Shown here in pieces: positions 1 through 19,800 of a stretch of 64,000 nt of DNA; position 1 is the stretch's first letter; each line of letters starts with the position of its first letter. The position numbers were made by a program, and so were the translations under genes. Origin of the DNA: Megaleporinus macrocephalus (Eukaryota; Chordata; Actinopteri; Characiformes; Anostomidae). The stretch lies in NCBI GenBank assembly GCA_021613375.1, contig CM038726.1:13276253-13340252 (forward strand), written 5' to 3'. The notes below the pieces were generated by a model. The model saw only the letters and a program-made list of their open reading frames with translations, was not told the DNA's origin and did not search any database.

Positions 1-728
1 GTGTGTGAAGCCCTCTAGATGATCACAGTAGACTTCATATCTATATCTATACATATAATAGATATCTGGTCCCACAATGTAGATACAGGGATAAAGCAGG
101 TAACAGGTAGGGATGTCCTGACCATATTTTAATGGATCATACTGGCTTGATTTAATCCTAAATGTTAGTTTTAACTAACAATTCAATTTGACTGACCTGT
201 TTGATGCCTCAGCCCTACCAGTAATCAGGGCTTGACATTCAAGGAGTGGTTCAATGCAAAATCTTATTTACACATTTTCCACCTTTACCTAAAACCGTAG
301 TCAGGCCAATGTAACTACCAAGTAATAGCAGTCTAATAGTAATAGCAGTGTCTTTGAGGGACCTAGACTACTGTTAGCCTCGTAGCTCCACTGCATTCCC
401 TCTTAATAGCTTAACTCTAACTGTGCACTATATGGCTGTGTTATCTTTGAACATCTAAAATGTTAGCAGCTCCTCAGTTTTATATTATGTGGTAAAAACC
501 TGGACCGGGACATCCCTAATAATGAGACAATAAGCAACATAAAGAAATGAGAATACAGTCAAAATGAATGGTTTTCCAGCAAAATGATTATGTGATTATG
601 GAATGCAGACACACAGTCTTAAATGGAACTTTAGGCGGCTATTAAATAGTGAGATTTAACATGTTGTGACGAAGCTCCACAGAAAGGACAGTTTGATAAG
701 GACCAAAGCTCCGTGCTGCAATGCTTAC

Positions 729-3700
729 CTCATCTGTGCCACAATTCTTCCTTTTCCTGCCGGGCTGAGGCGGGATAATACGCCGCGCTGTCCCATTCTG
801 CCACAATAACAAAAAACATGCATAGGTGCACACAACACTTTCCCCATACCCGACAACACTGTGCATAAGAATGGCTAAAATTTGCTTTGACCACAACAAG
901 TAAGGTGTCTGTGACTCAGTCGTGCTCAGAAGACTTCATTCATTAACTCTAAACGCTCTACAGTGAACTGACCAGGAAACGACAGACAGTTTTATTTTCT
1001 CATCTATCTCCAGAACTTATGATGCTTATGTTAAATTCTTTTTTTTCTGATGAGTGTTAAATTTAGAAATAACTCAGAATTAAGGCATCTGAGAAGACTA
1101 CTCAGAACTACTATCTACTACTTTAGGAACTGCTATCACCTAACAGCATGTAGCCCTATAGTCGGACATGTAACTACAAATACATATAACTGTTTTCCTT
1201 TACATTATAAAGATGTTTGTATTAGCAATTTTCATGTGTAGGCACTTGTAAAACGCAGCTATGAAGGCAACCCACCACTGAGTTATTCAGGACTCTGTCA
1301 TTGAACTGAGTCTTTATTGTAGAATTAGTGCATTAGCTGTTATGAGTTACAGCGATTTTAATCGTTTGGAGACACATTAACTAGCTCAGACGTTGTTAAA
1401 AATCCAGTCAATTTGTGTGTCCAAAAGTTTTAATCAGTTTATTGTTATGTACACTTTGCCTGTTCACTAACATAAATATCTAAATAATGTCTCTTAGTTA
1501 AAAATATTATTGACTGGCGTGTGGTGCCCTCTGTTGTGTGTGTGTTCCTGCTTTAAGGAGACATTCCTTACTGCAAACTCGTACAGCTTCTTCTTGTTCT
1601 TCTATTAACTTAGTAAGACCCTAAAGCATAGTGAACTGTACAGGGCTCGTAACTCACCACTGAGATTTCAAACAACACCATTTCTGTGAAAGTGATCATT
1701 CCCGAACGCAGCAAGAGTTTAATCTGGCGGTTACCGTTGTGATGGAGGCGAGCGGTTCCTCCTCTCTGGTTTTGGTGCTGAAAGCTTCTCGGACTGCTGG
1801 ATACACGGACGCCTGCGTTGCCTCTGCAGAGCTGGGGAGCGAGGGCACTGATGGCGCAGCAGAAACTTGAGATGCCAAAGAGACAGACTCTGCTTTTCTC
1901 TTCTGTAAAATGCAGCCAGAATAAGATCAAAACAACCTTTTAAACCAGACACAAACACACAACATCAAACATGACTTATATTATAACATACGTTTTTTAT
2001 TCATAAGCTAAAATAAAAAGTGAACAAAATGATGCACCAAAAAAAAAAAAAAAAAAAAAAACTTAAGATTATTAAAATCTCTGGGTAAACATGTTCCACA
2101 CCACAGAAGCTATACACTAAAGTGTGTACATGTTGGGTAAAACAGGCACATTTTTAAAACACTGATTTAACTTGCTATACTAACGATATATATATATAAC
2201 CAATAAGTCATGTTGGTTAGTATTTTATTCCCCTTTGTATTCTTCATGCTCAAGTTTTGCCTTTAATTACTGTTCTGACTCCACTTGATCAACCATCCAT
2301 CAAATTCTACATGACATATGGTTGTATTCCTTCTGATAGCACTTACTGTCTTAACATCAGGCGTAATCTAATCTAATCAAAGACAGAAAATAGAAATGAG
2401 GCAAAAGTCAAGTTAAGCACATCCCTCCCACTCTGAGGCAAGTGTCCAGAGAGAATCTCACCAGGGCTTTTTTAAACAGTATATTATATTGAGCCCATTC
2501 ATTCCAATGTCTTGCAGTAACTAAAAAGGGTGATTTTAGTGTAGAATGGGCAAAGTTTAGTACCGGTGTGGGAAGGGTTTTGCCTCTGGAAGGAGCTGAA
2601 GCAGATTGAACGTTGAGATCTATGCTCTTCCTCTGAATTTGAACAGAAATGAAAAGATCAGAATTAAAAAGTACAAATCATGTGAACACCTTGTGACTTT
2701 TTTCCAGGCAATCTTGCATTCCTGCATTAACACATCCCTGTGTTTACCTTTACTATGACAACCCCAGTACTGATATGCTTGGTTTATATTCATAAGCTCT
2801 TCACGGAGGTCATTTCACATAACATGGTTTCTCAATTAACCTGACACCTAAAGCCAAAAGTCAACCCTGTCCAATAGAAGACATTCAGAAACAATGTTTT
2901 GCAAAAACACCTCCTAAGAATTGGTACAAATTTACATATGAACTATAAAAGTATCAGATCCTATTAACGGAACATTCACAACACAAAAACAACAACATCA
3001 AAGAGAGTATGGCAATGTTCAGTGACAAAAATCACACAAATACCGGCCCCGGTGGGTGGAAATCAGGAACTGTGTAATGAGCTGACGCAGGCCGGGCTTA
3101 AAAGTGCTAAATGTGGCTACTCTTACCACATCTCTCTCCGGTGAGCTGGGTCGAGACCCCGGCAGGCCGTTCTTTGTGGGTGTCTTCGCCTCCTTCTTTG
3201 GGAACTGGAGCTTTTTCATGTCCAGCCGGTCTGGAGTGACCCATTCATCCAGACGCTTGTTAACTGCAAAAATATTAATAAGTATCAGAATGTGGCAGTG
3301 AAACACCTCAGGACTAGTAACTGCATGTGTCTGGGTTATGAGGCTTTACCTTCAGAAAGGTACTTACAGTCAATATAGTGAACATAGTACAGCTTCTTCC
3401 CAGGGGCATCTTTGACACTGAGAATTTCAGCCAGTGCTTGAGGGAAGGATAAGCAGAAAATTTGGCCAACGTTTGGAAGGGACAACCAGAAAGACATAGC
3501 TGATGGTTTATGCATGAGTAAAATTGTGCAAACGGATAACAGGCAGCTGCAACAGCTCCTTGAAATATCACTGGTTTATACTTTGAGTGATCAGACGGGT
3601 TATTTTCTCACTTTAGTCATTCTGAAGTTAAAAGTCAAAGCTGTCTATTAGGAGATGTTGGGACCAGCTTTGCTAAAAAAATTCTGATTTGTTAAACCTC

Positions 3701-4275
3701 TCCTGGTGGGCGTACCTCGCCAGATAACTAACGCACAAACAAATATGTCTCTCAGCTCTTTTCCTACTGGACAAGCTGGGCTTTCATGCATCAAGTTAAC
3801 TGGCAACACTGAGAAATCCTGCTTTGTGAAACACCTAGAAGAACTTGATGAATGAACGGATCTACTATCAGCTTCGTTAAGACAAATTCACAGCCTCCAC
3901 TTCGAATAGCAACGATAACAGGAATTCGGACCTTATGTGCATTTATTATATGTGAACTCAAAATAGCTATAACAGGTCGTGTTATTCGTTCAATCGCCTT
4001 ACAGCCTGTCTTTTGTTTACATGCTGCTCCGCCATGACAGCGCGCTGTTTACTAAACGGCTAGCGCGTTAGCAGCGGCGGCTAACGGAGAGCACTTACGC
4101 CACTCGTCTTCATTTTCTTGGTTTTTCCGCAGCACAGGAAGACGACAGCCCTCCACGATCTCCACCTAACAGTATACAACATTTCAGCAGGTTAAACGCG
4201 GCGTGAAGCGGCCAACTTAGGTATATTTAAGCCAAAATTAAAGAAAGAAATTCAGCTCACCGACGAATCCGACAT
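729..4275 (-). CDS. kat5: kat5 (Tip60 histone acetyltransferase), 5' part only
   Basis: This is the N-terminal half of the catalytic subunit of the NuA4/TIP60 nuclear acetyltransferase complex, which acetylates histones H4/H2A and ATM. Coding exons on the minus strand are 4261-4275 (start codon), 4099-4165, 3368-3436, 3127-3263, 2564-2632, 1735-1902 and 729-797. All have GT-AG borders and compatible phases, giving 198 codons. Residues about 6-65 form the chromo-barrel (EGCRLPVLRKNQ, YYVHYIDFNKRLDEWV). The linker carries KKEAKTPTKNGLPGSRPSSP, matching the regulatory serine region (S86/S90) of human KAT5, and the basic PGRKRKN motif follows. The reading frame is intact. The zinc finger and MYST acetyl-CoA domain are not in the window; nothing in bases 1-728 fits them. 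The gene could be either teleost kat5 copy (a or b). Confidence 0.95.
2040..2061. repeat. poly(A) tract in kat5 intron
   Basis: About 22 consecutive A, equal to poly(T) on the transcribed strand. Confidence 0.9.
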
Positions 4276-4400
4276 TTTGGCCTTAGGGTTGCTTCTTCTT
4301 CGTCTTCTTTCGTTGGTTTTTACAGCCACACTGTTGCAGTAGCGCCCCCTGTTGGCAGTCGGCTATCAGATTTTCCTTAATTTCCTGTGAATATTCGAGT
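4276..4400 (-). promoter_or_regulatory. kat5 promoter region with CTCF-like site
   Basis: The sequence just upstream of the kat5 start codon should hold the transcription start. Positions about 4340-4356, read on the minus strand, contain CCAACAGGGGGCGCTA. This fits the CTCF core CCASYAGRKGGCRS at 13 of 14 positions. No TATA box is evident. The exact start site cannot be set from sequence. Confidence 0.4.
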
Positions 4401-5819
4401 GTTAAAGGACAACTCCACTGATTTTTTTTAGAATTCTCAATAAATATTCAGTTTTTCAGACTTGTATTCATTCAGAAGTTGTCAGAAGTTAATTCAGAAG
4501 TCACTGTGTCTACTAAACATAACATACAATGCAAATATATGTATTATCTTAAATTGCAAGCAAACCTACATGTATCTTCAGGGTTTTATATGGAATGTTG
4601 ATGATGGCAAAATTTGTGGAAACATATTTCAACCATTTTGTAAAAAAAAAAAGTGTTTCTAGGGGCGTTGAATGCTCTGGATGTCTGGTTCCTATTACCT
4701 GTAAACAATTACTTTGACTTGATCTGCACCCAAAACCACATTTTAAATACAAAATAGGATGTCAATACTAAAACGCCACCTTTTTGAAGTTCATTTATTC
4801 GTTTAATATGTATAGCCCAGTAGCCTGTGCATCAAAACACAGCTAAATAGTTTTAATATGTAGGTGGAGTCTTATTTTAGATACATAAGTAAGACAGCAT
4901 CCCGGCTTCTCGTGGCTACATGAATCACAGGTCACATAGGAGCTGAAGTAATTGTACTTCAGTCTAAAAAAAAGTCTAAAAATCAGTGTGTAGCATTAAA
5001 ACTTTTCACTACTGAAACACGTATATACTGCAATCAAATAAACTGTGTTGTGGTTTTATGTGTACAGCTGTGTTTGCTAGCTGTTTAGGAGAAACTAAAG
5101 TGAGATCTGGAGGAAGCTGTACAGCTTTATTTAGGTAAAAGTTTATTTGAGTGCATCCATTGACCTTTTGTGGAAAATGCCTTAGAATGAGAAAACTTTA
5201 ATCTTTGGTTAAGGTTACATCCCATGTCATCTTCAGTCTGAGCCATGTTTATTGCAGAGTCTTAGCAAATGCCCTCCTTATCCTACTCCCCACTTTGCAG
5301 AGAGCTGATCACCCCCCTCCCACCCCCTGACCCTTTGTCTTCTGCTGTTATGGTGACAACGGTCACCCACCTTGTGTCTGTACCTACATCTTTATTTCTG
5401 TTCTCATCTTCACCCCCCTTACCCCCTCCTTAACCTCCTCCACCTTTATCCCCTCCCTCTTTTGCTCCCCCCTGACCCTGAGGAGCCCTACCTAAATCAT
5501 GTCAGACCAGACTAGACTAGACTGGATTAACAGGACTGGACTGGCAACAGATCGATGACCGAAGCTGTCCCTATGTAGGATTCTGCAAGCACATGATTAA
5601 GACTGTTGATCAGCCAAGCTGTACTTATACACCTCTGTGTACGTTAATAAACTCAGAGTCATGGCTGTAGCCGTCCAGTCTGCTGACTCCTGATTCCTGA
5701 ATGATCCTACATGCTGAACAACTATTACAAACCAGATTAAACCAGATTAAATTTAGTGTTTTTCAGTGGTGATCTACCGTTGGCAGTTTAGCCAAAGACT
5801 TAGTAAAATTCTAACTAAG

Positions 5820-6372
5820 TTTAAAAGCCAAGAATGGACCAGCTCCTCCTTACCTTATGGCAATGGTCAAAAGTCGATCTGCACCTCGAGCCCTTCGCAC
5901 TTCAAGTGTGGCTCAGCTTGACCCGAGACAAGCGACAAGACTCTTCTCTGTCCTAGAGCCCAGCTGGTGGAACGAATTTCAAACGCAGACTGAAGACCAC
6001 CATCTCTTTGTGAAGCACTTATAAGCACTAATCTACTGAAGTACTGGTATGAATCATAATTGCATTTAAGCGCAGCTGCATAACTCTTGATCTTCTAGGA
6101 AAACCGGCTAAGTACTCCACTTATACTGTATGTAGTCTTGTGTTTATTCTCTTCTCTGTAGGTATTCCTGTCTTGCTAGGTATTGCACTGTGTCTAACCT
6201 TTTATTTTGATTTCTTCTTTCTAGGTATCAGCACTGGCACTTGTTTTTGGCAGTGTTTGAGTGCAAGAGTAGTTTGGACTTAAACCTGTCTGTACTAGAT
6301 AGAAATACAAAGCACTTATGCAAGTATCTCTAGATAAGAGCGTCTGCTAAATGCTGTAAATGTAATTAATGT
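5820..6372 (+). mobile_element. non-LTR retrotransposon (LINE) 3' tail remnant
   Basis: A translated stretch around 5920-6022 reads RLFSVLEPSWWNEFQTQTED followed closely by HHLF. This resembles the conserved C-terminal end of LINE reverse transcriptase ORFs (SxxGPxxWNxLP...FKxxLKTxLF). It is followed by an AT-rich tail ending near 6340-6370 with TAAGAGCGTCTGCTAAATGC, a motif I recognise as very common in fish genomes. Only the last part of the ORF is present. The family is not assigned. Confidence 0.5.
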
Positions 6373-6528
6373 CCTGAAGATCTTGTAGCTATAGTTTTCT
6401 GTGGTTCAATTAAGCAATTCAGTACATATGATTGTACATATGTTTTGAGCTGTACTGAGCATGAGAAGGTTTGATACAGCTGTTGTAAATCACAACGAAC
6501 AAAATAAAATATAATTAACTATTAATAT

Positions 6529-6780
6529 ATCGTCGCTGTCCAATGAAAATAAAGTATCTCCAAAACTGCAACTATACAGGAGAGACCAAAAACATACTTC
6601 AATTTCAATGTAAGTCAATGGAACCAGAATTTTTTCAGAGATATTTTGGAGCACTCCTATTGGTCCATTCATCATGACATTTTCACACAATGTAAACGAC
6701 CACTGGCAAGTTCAAATAATGTAGAAAACTCAAAATCAACAAAAACAGAGATATGTGTTTTTTCATTGGACAGCGACGAT
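6529..6780. mobile_element. MITE-like element with 20-bp perfect terminal inverted repeats
   Basis: TCGTCGCTGTCCAATGAAAA at the left end is repeated in perfect inverse orientation at the right end, where TTTTCATTGGACAGCGACGA finishes about 6779. The element is about 250 bp with no coding capacity. Its interior (about 6600-6710) is similar, in reverse complement, to 23337-23434. Shorter fragments of the family are at about 30110-30160 and 32705-32775. The superfamily cannot be stated from the termini alone. Confidence 0.75.
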
Positions 6781-8538
6781 TTGTTAATTTACTTTTTTGT
6801 AGTTTGTTAAATGCTTGACGCACATATAACCGATTTCAACATAATCTCTTCTAGATGCTTCCATACAGACATACAATGGGAACAAAAATAAATGAGCTTC
6901 ATGTTTTTTTAAAGTTCATAATTTAATAGCAAGATTGCTGTGAACAGAGTGAAATCCTCAGAGTTTAATACTGTACTATCACACATCTCTCCTAAAAGAA
7001 GCTCAGACATCTATCGTGAAGTTCATACTGTACAGTATCTCCCATCATACATCTAGAACCTTCTTTTTTTTAAAGTAGAGCAGAACCAGAAACGTGGAAA
7101 GGGAGAAAGTGCAAACGACAGTGTAGTGTTAACACAACCAGAGATAATTTCAATATGATAGATTTCAATCAGGTATACAAACCAAAAATAAATCTTGAAC
7201 AGCAAAAAACCATGTGGTAACTGTTTGGGGAATTAAAATTCACAAGCACAGCTCTGTGGATTCAATCTTAATCCGAACCTCCAGGTATCATTTGGAATAT
7301 ACAGGAAAAGCACACTGGAAACATGTATAATCGAAATGTTTAGTCGCTTAAAGGCTCTGTCTCATTTCTCCCATCCACATTTCAAAAGTGTATGAACTTC
7401 ACTCGTACTTGCTCATGTCTTTGTTCCATTGGTTGTAGATTTTGTTTGGAGCTGCGATAGACAGACTTGGTAACAGATACAATATTGAATGAATTAGGGC
7501 CCAACCAATATCAGGAATGTTGTGGCTTATACTAATTTTAAGGGCCTAAAACACTGGATAACTGCTAATATCAGCCAATATTATTTTATATCTAGATTTT
7601 AAATTGCTTAAATTGCCAAATGTTTTAGTTAAACAGTGCTTTACTGACTCTTTACTGACTTGACTGATAGGATTCTTAAATACTATTAAATAAAACTGTA
7701 GCACTAGAAGTGAAGCTGGTTTCTGTTCTCTTCGTGGTGTTAAGCTCATGCTACAGGAGAGGCTTGACATGTTTATTTATATATTTGTATTAACTGATGT
7801 GGTGGTTTGTGTCTGTAGTTATCAGTTCAATCTATCATACAGATAAAAAGAGGGGTCATGTACATTGGGCTCCTAAATGGCACGGCTTTTTAAGGTTTTG
7901 TAGTAAGACCATGCGTTCCTCGAGTCCAGGTGATGCCACAACTAAAAAAAGTTGCTGATTATTAGTTAGTTTGGTTTTTTTGCAGATGCAGCTTCCAACC
8001 AATATCATCCGTCAACCAATATATCTGTCAAGCTTTGAATGTATGCTATATACTGAAACACCTAAAAGCAAGAAGCCATGTTTTTTTCTTGTTTTTTTTT
8101 TCTGTTTGAGAAGTGTCCCGATTGGCCATATTGCTTTAAGAAAGAGTCGCCAGCCCACCACCATCTGATTACTGCATTTTAGTATACACGAATGCATCAA
8201 GAACTAAAGATGGTCTAAAACATTTACACACTCTTGTGTCTTCATAAGTGCGAATTCTATGTCGACTCATAGAAGACAGCTGAGCGGACAGGTCGGTACA
8301 AAACACTTTTGCATCTGCTGTGGGCAGAGTTAAGGAAAGGCAGAGGGGGGTGCTACTTCCTTCAGCCCCCAGGCAGAAAAAGTGTTGGGTCATCGTTCCC
8401 ACGGTGCCACATAGGAGGCGTCTACTTGCTGGTCCCTGCACTCTGAAGGTCACTTCCTGCTTCCGGTTTGTTCTACTCAAGCTGGATGTGGTAGTGACAT
8501 GCACCACCGGTCCAGAAGTGGTAGAGGCCGCTCGCTTC

Positions 8539-15420
<6,882 letters not shown>

Positions 15421-15536
15421 CTGCTGCGCAACCAGAGACTACACAGAGCTATTTCTTTACTTTTATCTTTTATTAATTTAACTATACATACTTTTTTTTA
15501 AATATTCGAGCTGCCCCTTTAGGCTGATGGTATTCT

Positions 15537-15916
15537 TAACCCTTTACTGCACAATCTGGGTCAAAAGTGACGCGACTGAGATTTTATTTTCTTTGAAATT
15601 TTATTTTTCATTCGAGCTTCCATGAATTCCTAAAGTTACAAATCCTTATTTCAGTTTTTTTTTTACTTTTTATTAAAAAAATAAAAATCATTTTTGTATT
15701 ATTATCATTCTAACGTACAACATGGGTCAAAAATGACCCTTTTGTATTTACTATGGAGTACTGACATTTGTAAACAACTTATTAATATACATTAATTAAA
15801 AAATATGTATGCCAAAGAAATACATAAAATCACATGGGAAATGAATACGGGTCAAGTTTGATCCATGTTGTACATTAGAAGGGGTTTGCTTAGCCTCTGT
15901 GCATCAAAGGGTTAAC
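15537..15916. mobile_element. MITE-like inverted-repeat element between zfpl1 and cdca5
   Basis: The left end TTAACCCTTTACTGCACA pairs with the right end, whose reverse complement is TTAACCCTTTGATGCACA. The interior carries repeated GGGTCAAAAxTGACC-like palindromes (about 15560, 15722 and 15848). About 380 bp, noncoding, inserted between two divergent promoters. Confidence 0.7.
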
Positions 15917-16715
15917 AATGCCATTTTGTGTATCGAGCTTCAACCAGAGATGATGCATGAAGCCGAGAGCCACCATCAAAATATATTTTTGAGAGTGCGG
16001 TCACGTGGTTTTGACAAAAGGAAAGGAACACATTCCCCGCTTAAGCAGAAACACGATTCTCATTCACACACTTGACAAATTCTGCCATTTTCACCAAACC
16101 TTGGCGAGTATTTGCCCTCCGTTAAGATTACAGCGAAGTATAAGCCGTTCCTTTGTAAATCTGAGAGTCTATTGAGCATTTTAAGCATAAACCCGCGTTT
16201 TCGGATAAGATGATTTTAGGACAAAAACAGTTTGTTCTGCCTGCTGCCCAGTCTCTCAGCATATGCTACTGCAAGCTACAGGGGCGAACTGAAGCAGCTG
16301 AGGCAAAAACTAAACAGAAAAAGAAAATTAACCCCTTTTCCGCCCCATTCAGTTACATTGGTAGGTGACCTCTCGGTTAACTTGAATATAGTCTTTGGCT
16401 GAACTTTAGCTCCGCCTCTGATTTCAAGTTCGATTCTTAAATGAACCGATTCTTCCGTTTCTTTTGCCAGCTTCAATGATTCAAACGTCCAGTGCCACCG
16501 ATTCAAATGCTTGGTCAAAACTGCTTTTCTCTTAAAATATTAACGTTATATTTGGCAGTTTTTGTTATTCTGTTATATTCCTTCACGTATCATTTCACTG
16601 GACTTGTGAATTTGCTGGACATACTCGTGGAAAAGTAACTGTTCAAAAGAATCGGTTCAATAGATTCGTTTACGAGTCGAACGTCGCCGATGTTCCGCCA
16701 TTTTGGATATGATAA

Positions 16716-16731
16716 GGCGGGCAATTTTGAA
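16716..16731 (+). promoter_or_regulatory. CDE/CHR-like cell-cycle promoter element of cdca5
   Basis: GGCGGG (16716-16721) is followed after four bases by TTTGAA (16726-16731), about 160 bp upstream of the cdca5 start codon. A CCAAT box is at 16776-16780. A CDE-like GC element a few bases upstream of a CHR (TTTGAA) with CCAAT boxes nearby is the known layout of G2/M genes repressed by the DREAM complex. This fits sororin, which is made late in the cell cycle. Function is inferred from motif, spacing and gene identity. Confidence 0.5.
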
Positions 16732-16888
16732 ACGCTGTCGAAGAGCTGACGTTTACCTACTGCTAGAAAACACTTCCAATTCAATAACCACCTGCTTCTC
16801 AAACTCTCATATTTCAATTTGAGTGAGTACTGTATTTACTGCTTATCTAGCGTTGCTTTTCTGAGTAGCGTTAACGTTGCTGTTCAAA

Positions 16889-19800
16889 ATGAGCGACAGA
16901 ACACCGCGATCAGCGTCCACCGGGCACACAAACAACAACAACAGCAACAGAAAGAGCCACAGCAGAGGTACGTGACTTTCCTGTTTCTGTCATAAAGCTT
17001 CCAACAGGTCAAGTCATTCAGTTGATTTGGGTAACTAACAGCAATTTCGACGAAAATCCTTCATCCTGACCTACACCCACCTCTGTCGGTTTGCAGATGC
17101 TAATGTTAGTTAGCGTCTAAGCTGCTACAGCTGTGAGTGAGTGATTTTAGCGTATAAACGTTACTCAGCTCAGTTACTAATGAAGAACACGTATTAAACT
17201 TTTATTCTTACACCCTTTCGTTATAAATGTAGCTACGTTAGTCATATTTGTATTCACTTCTTAGTAACAGATGGAGGAGGAAGCCCGCCGCGAAGGAGAT
17301 CTTCGAGACTGTCAGCGAACGAGGAAAACCTACCACCAAAAGTTGAGGTGAGAAAGTGTAGATGTTTCACTTCTTCAACTAACTTATATATATATATATA
17401 TGAATAGAGCATCCAGCACCTCTGGGATGAGTTGGAGTTCCAACATGTAACGTAAAGCCTTCCCAGATTTCTTTGCACTGGTGGTGACAGAAAGCAGAGG
17501 ATTGGATGGAGGGTGGATGTTTACTATGGTCAGAGAACCACCATGTGTCCGAGTTGCTGTGTGTAATGTTGTTAATGGTGAAAAAGTGCTACCTCTGAAT
17601 GAATTACTTTTCATTGGGAACACTTTACAGCACCCAGCATGTGCTTCCTCACCACAAAGGTAGAGGTAGATTTTGGTTTTGTTATTTTATGATTATTATT
17701 TTTTCGTTAGATAGATTAATTAGATTTCATTAGATGTCATAATGTCCAGTCCTACATTCATGTATAGCCAGTGTGTTTGTAACAGTTTTAAAATAGTAAC
17801 TTTAGGAGCTTTTAGAGGCTTTAAGCACTTTAGTTGTCTGCTTTCTGTTGGCACTGCTGTGAATCTGTTCATTCAGAATTACTTTCCCTTTTAAAGCACT
17901 TGATATATCGAGACAAATATCGGAAGATCCGGTGTTTACAAACTTTTGGCCATATTGATGGTGTTAATAATACTCCATGTCTCTCTATCTCTTCTTTCCC
18001 CAACTCTCAAGGCTCCACATGTGGCTGTTAAACGGTCCATTACTGTAAGAAAAATTGCTCCAAGAAAAACCCAGGTAAAGCTGTCTGTTCATATGTTGAT
18101 TGCAGCTGGCTGAAATAAGTTAATTGCTCATATATTAATTTTTTTATGTTACATTGGTTTTCAATTCTACTATTTAATATTAGCAATGTTTACCTTTTTT
18201 CTCAAGGCATGAGTGTAAGTTAATTTAAGGGATCCATGTCACTTCACCTGTATGTCCGGTTCACATTTGGTACACATATGTAGCCAAAATGAACTGATCG
18301 TAAGTGGGTACTAAGGGGGGAAAAAAGGAAATACTGTTACAAAGAAATAGACCACATGAACTGCTACAGGATCTTGTAAACAAAGGGTAGAGGAAGGTAA
18401 TGTATCCATGCAGCTGCTTTCATTTTTGCTAGGATGGTGCAGTTGAGTAAGGTGGCCCTTTGATGCATAAAGATGCTATAGTGTTCTCACTACAGATGTT
18501 AAGCAATATTATTCATCCCTGACCACCACACTGTTTCCCTTTAGAGCTGTCCGCTGATGTTTGGAGCACAGTGAATGCTAGATAATTGCAAGTGTGAATA
18601 GGGCCTTGGAGCACAACAGACTGCAGACTTGCTTACCAAGCAATAAAACTGCACAAACCAAAACTAAACCTATGATGGTGATCAAATCCAAATTAGAATT
18701 TGAGTGACTCAAGAGCTGTATTTAAAAGAGGGCTTACAGAGAATACACAGTTTAAGGGCAGCTGAGTTTCAGCTTGCACTATTAGTACATACATCTTGTC
18801 ACATTGTCTATTTTATCAGCTCCACTTACCATATAGGAACCCTTTATTCCTTTTCCTGCTGTTCTTTAATGACCAGAACCATTAGGGAGGTGGATCATTC
18901 TTAGCACTGCCGTGACACTGACATGTTGGTGGCATATTAGTGTGTGTTGCTCTGGTGTGAGGGAATCAGTCACAGCAGTGCTGCTGGAGTGTTCCTCCAG
19001 TCAGCAGTGTCCTGTGGGTGGCGTCCTGTAACCACTGATGAAGGACTAGAGGGTGACCAACAGAAAGATAAGCTGCCGTCTCTGACTTTACATCTATACG
19101 ATTGCCCAGCAAGGTAGGCTTGTCTATTGGCGTGGACAGTGAGTCTGACAACACACAGTGCTTACAATGACCCACCACCCTAACGATATCTGCTCTGCAG
19201 TGCTTCTTTTGGGGGTCCTGATCATTGAAGAGCAAGGTGAAAGGGGGCTAACAAAGTATACAGAGAAACAGATGGACTACAGTCTGTCAGTGTAGAGCTA
19301 CAAAGTGCACCTGTTTTGTAAATAGAGCTGATGAAATGGGCAGTGTGTGTAGATACAATAAGAAGGTTTTAATGTTCTGGCTGATCGGTGTAGTTTTCAT
19401 TATATATTTTAATTACATTAACTTAGTAACATCCCTAAAATTATAGTTGCTGATGAACCTACATGTTATTTTTTAGAATGAGTGTTCAACTAATTGTTCA
19501 GAAATACAAACAAGTATTTAAAGCTAGTTGAGCTAGTGTTAATGCATTCTGCAGGTCATTTTATACACTGTGCTCTCGTCTTTCACAGGTACCATCAGAG
19601 CCCAACAAAGAAAATGTGGAAAGAGCATCCAGTGCTAGAAAGAGGTCCCAAGCCTCAAGTCCAGCCCAAACGGAGACATCAGCACCCAAGTCTACTGTCC
19701 TGTCCCCTATCCAGGTGCCTTCGTCCCCCCTTCCTGGGCCTAAAGAACCTGAGCAGGACCCTGTGTGGTCCAACAAGGTTCGTCGGTCCTACAGTCGCTT

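Larger units (their letters stand above)
4400..8538. other. kat5-zfpl1 intergenic region and zfpl1 3' UTR
   Basis: No supported protein-coding exon is seen between the kat5 promoter and the zfpl1 stop codon. The interval holds a copy of a dispersed repeat near 4406-4560, a pyrimidine-rich stretch near 5300-5480, a LINE 3' tail (about 5820-6372) and an inverted-repeat element (6529-6780). The zfpl1 3' UTR occupies the right part. The first clear minus-strand polyadenylation hexamer below the stop codon is at 7772-7777 (TTTATT on the plus strand). Confidence 0.5.

Noticed and set aside
5500..5700. Possible 3' end of a plus-strand gene (AATAAA near 5647)
   Set aside because: No coding exon precedes it on that strand; the hexamer alone is weak.
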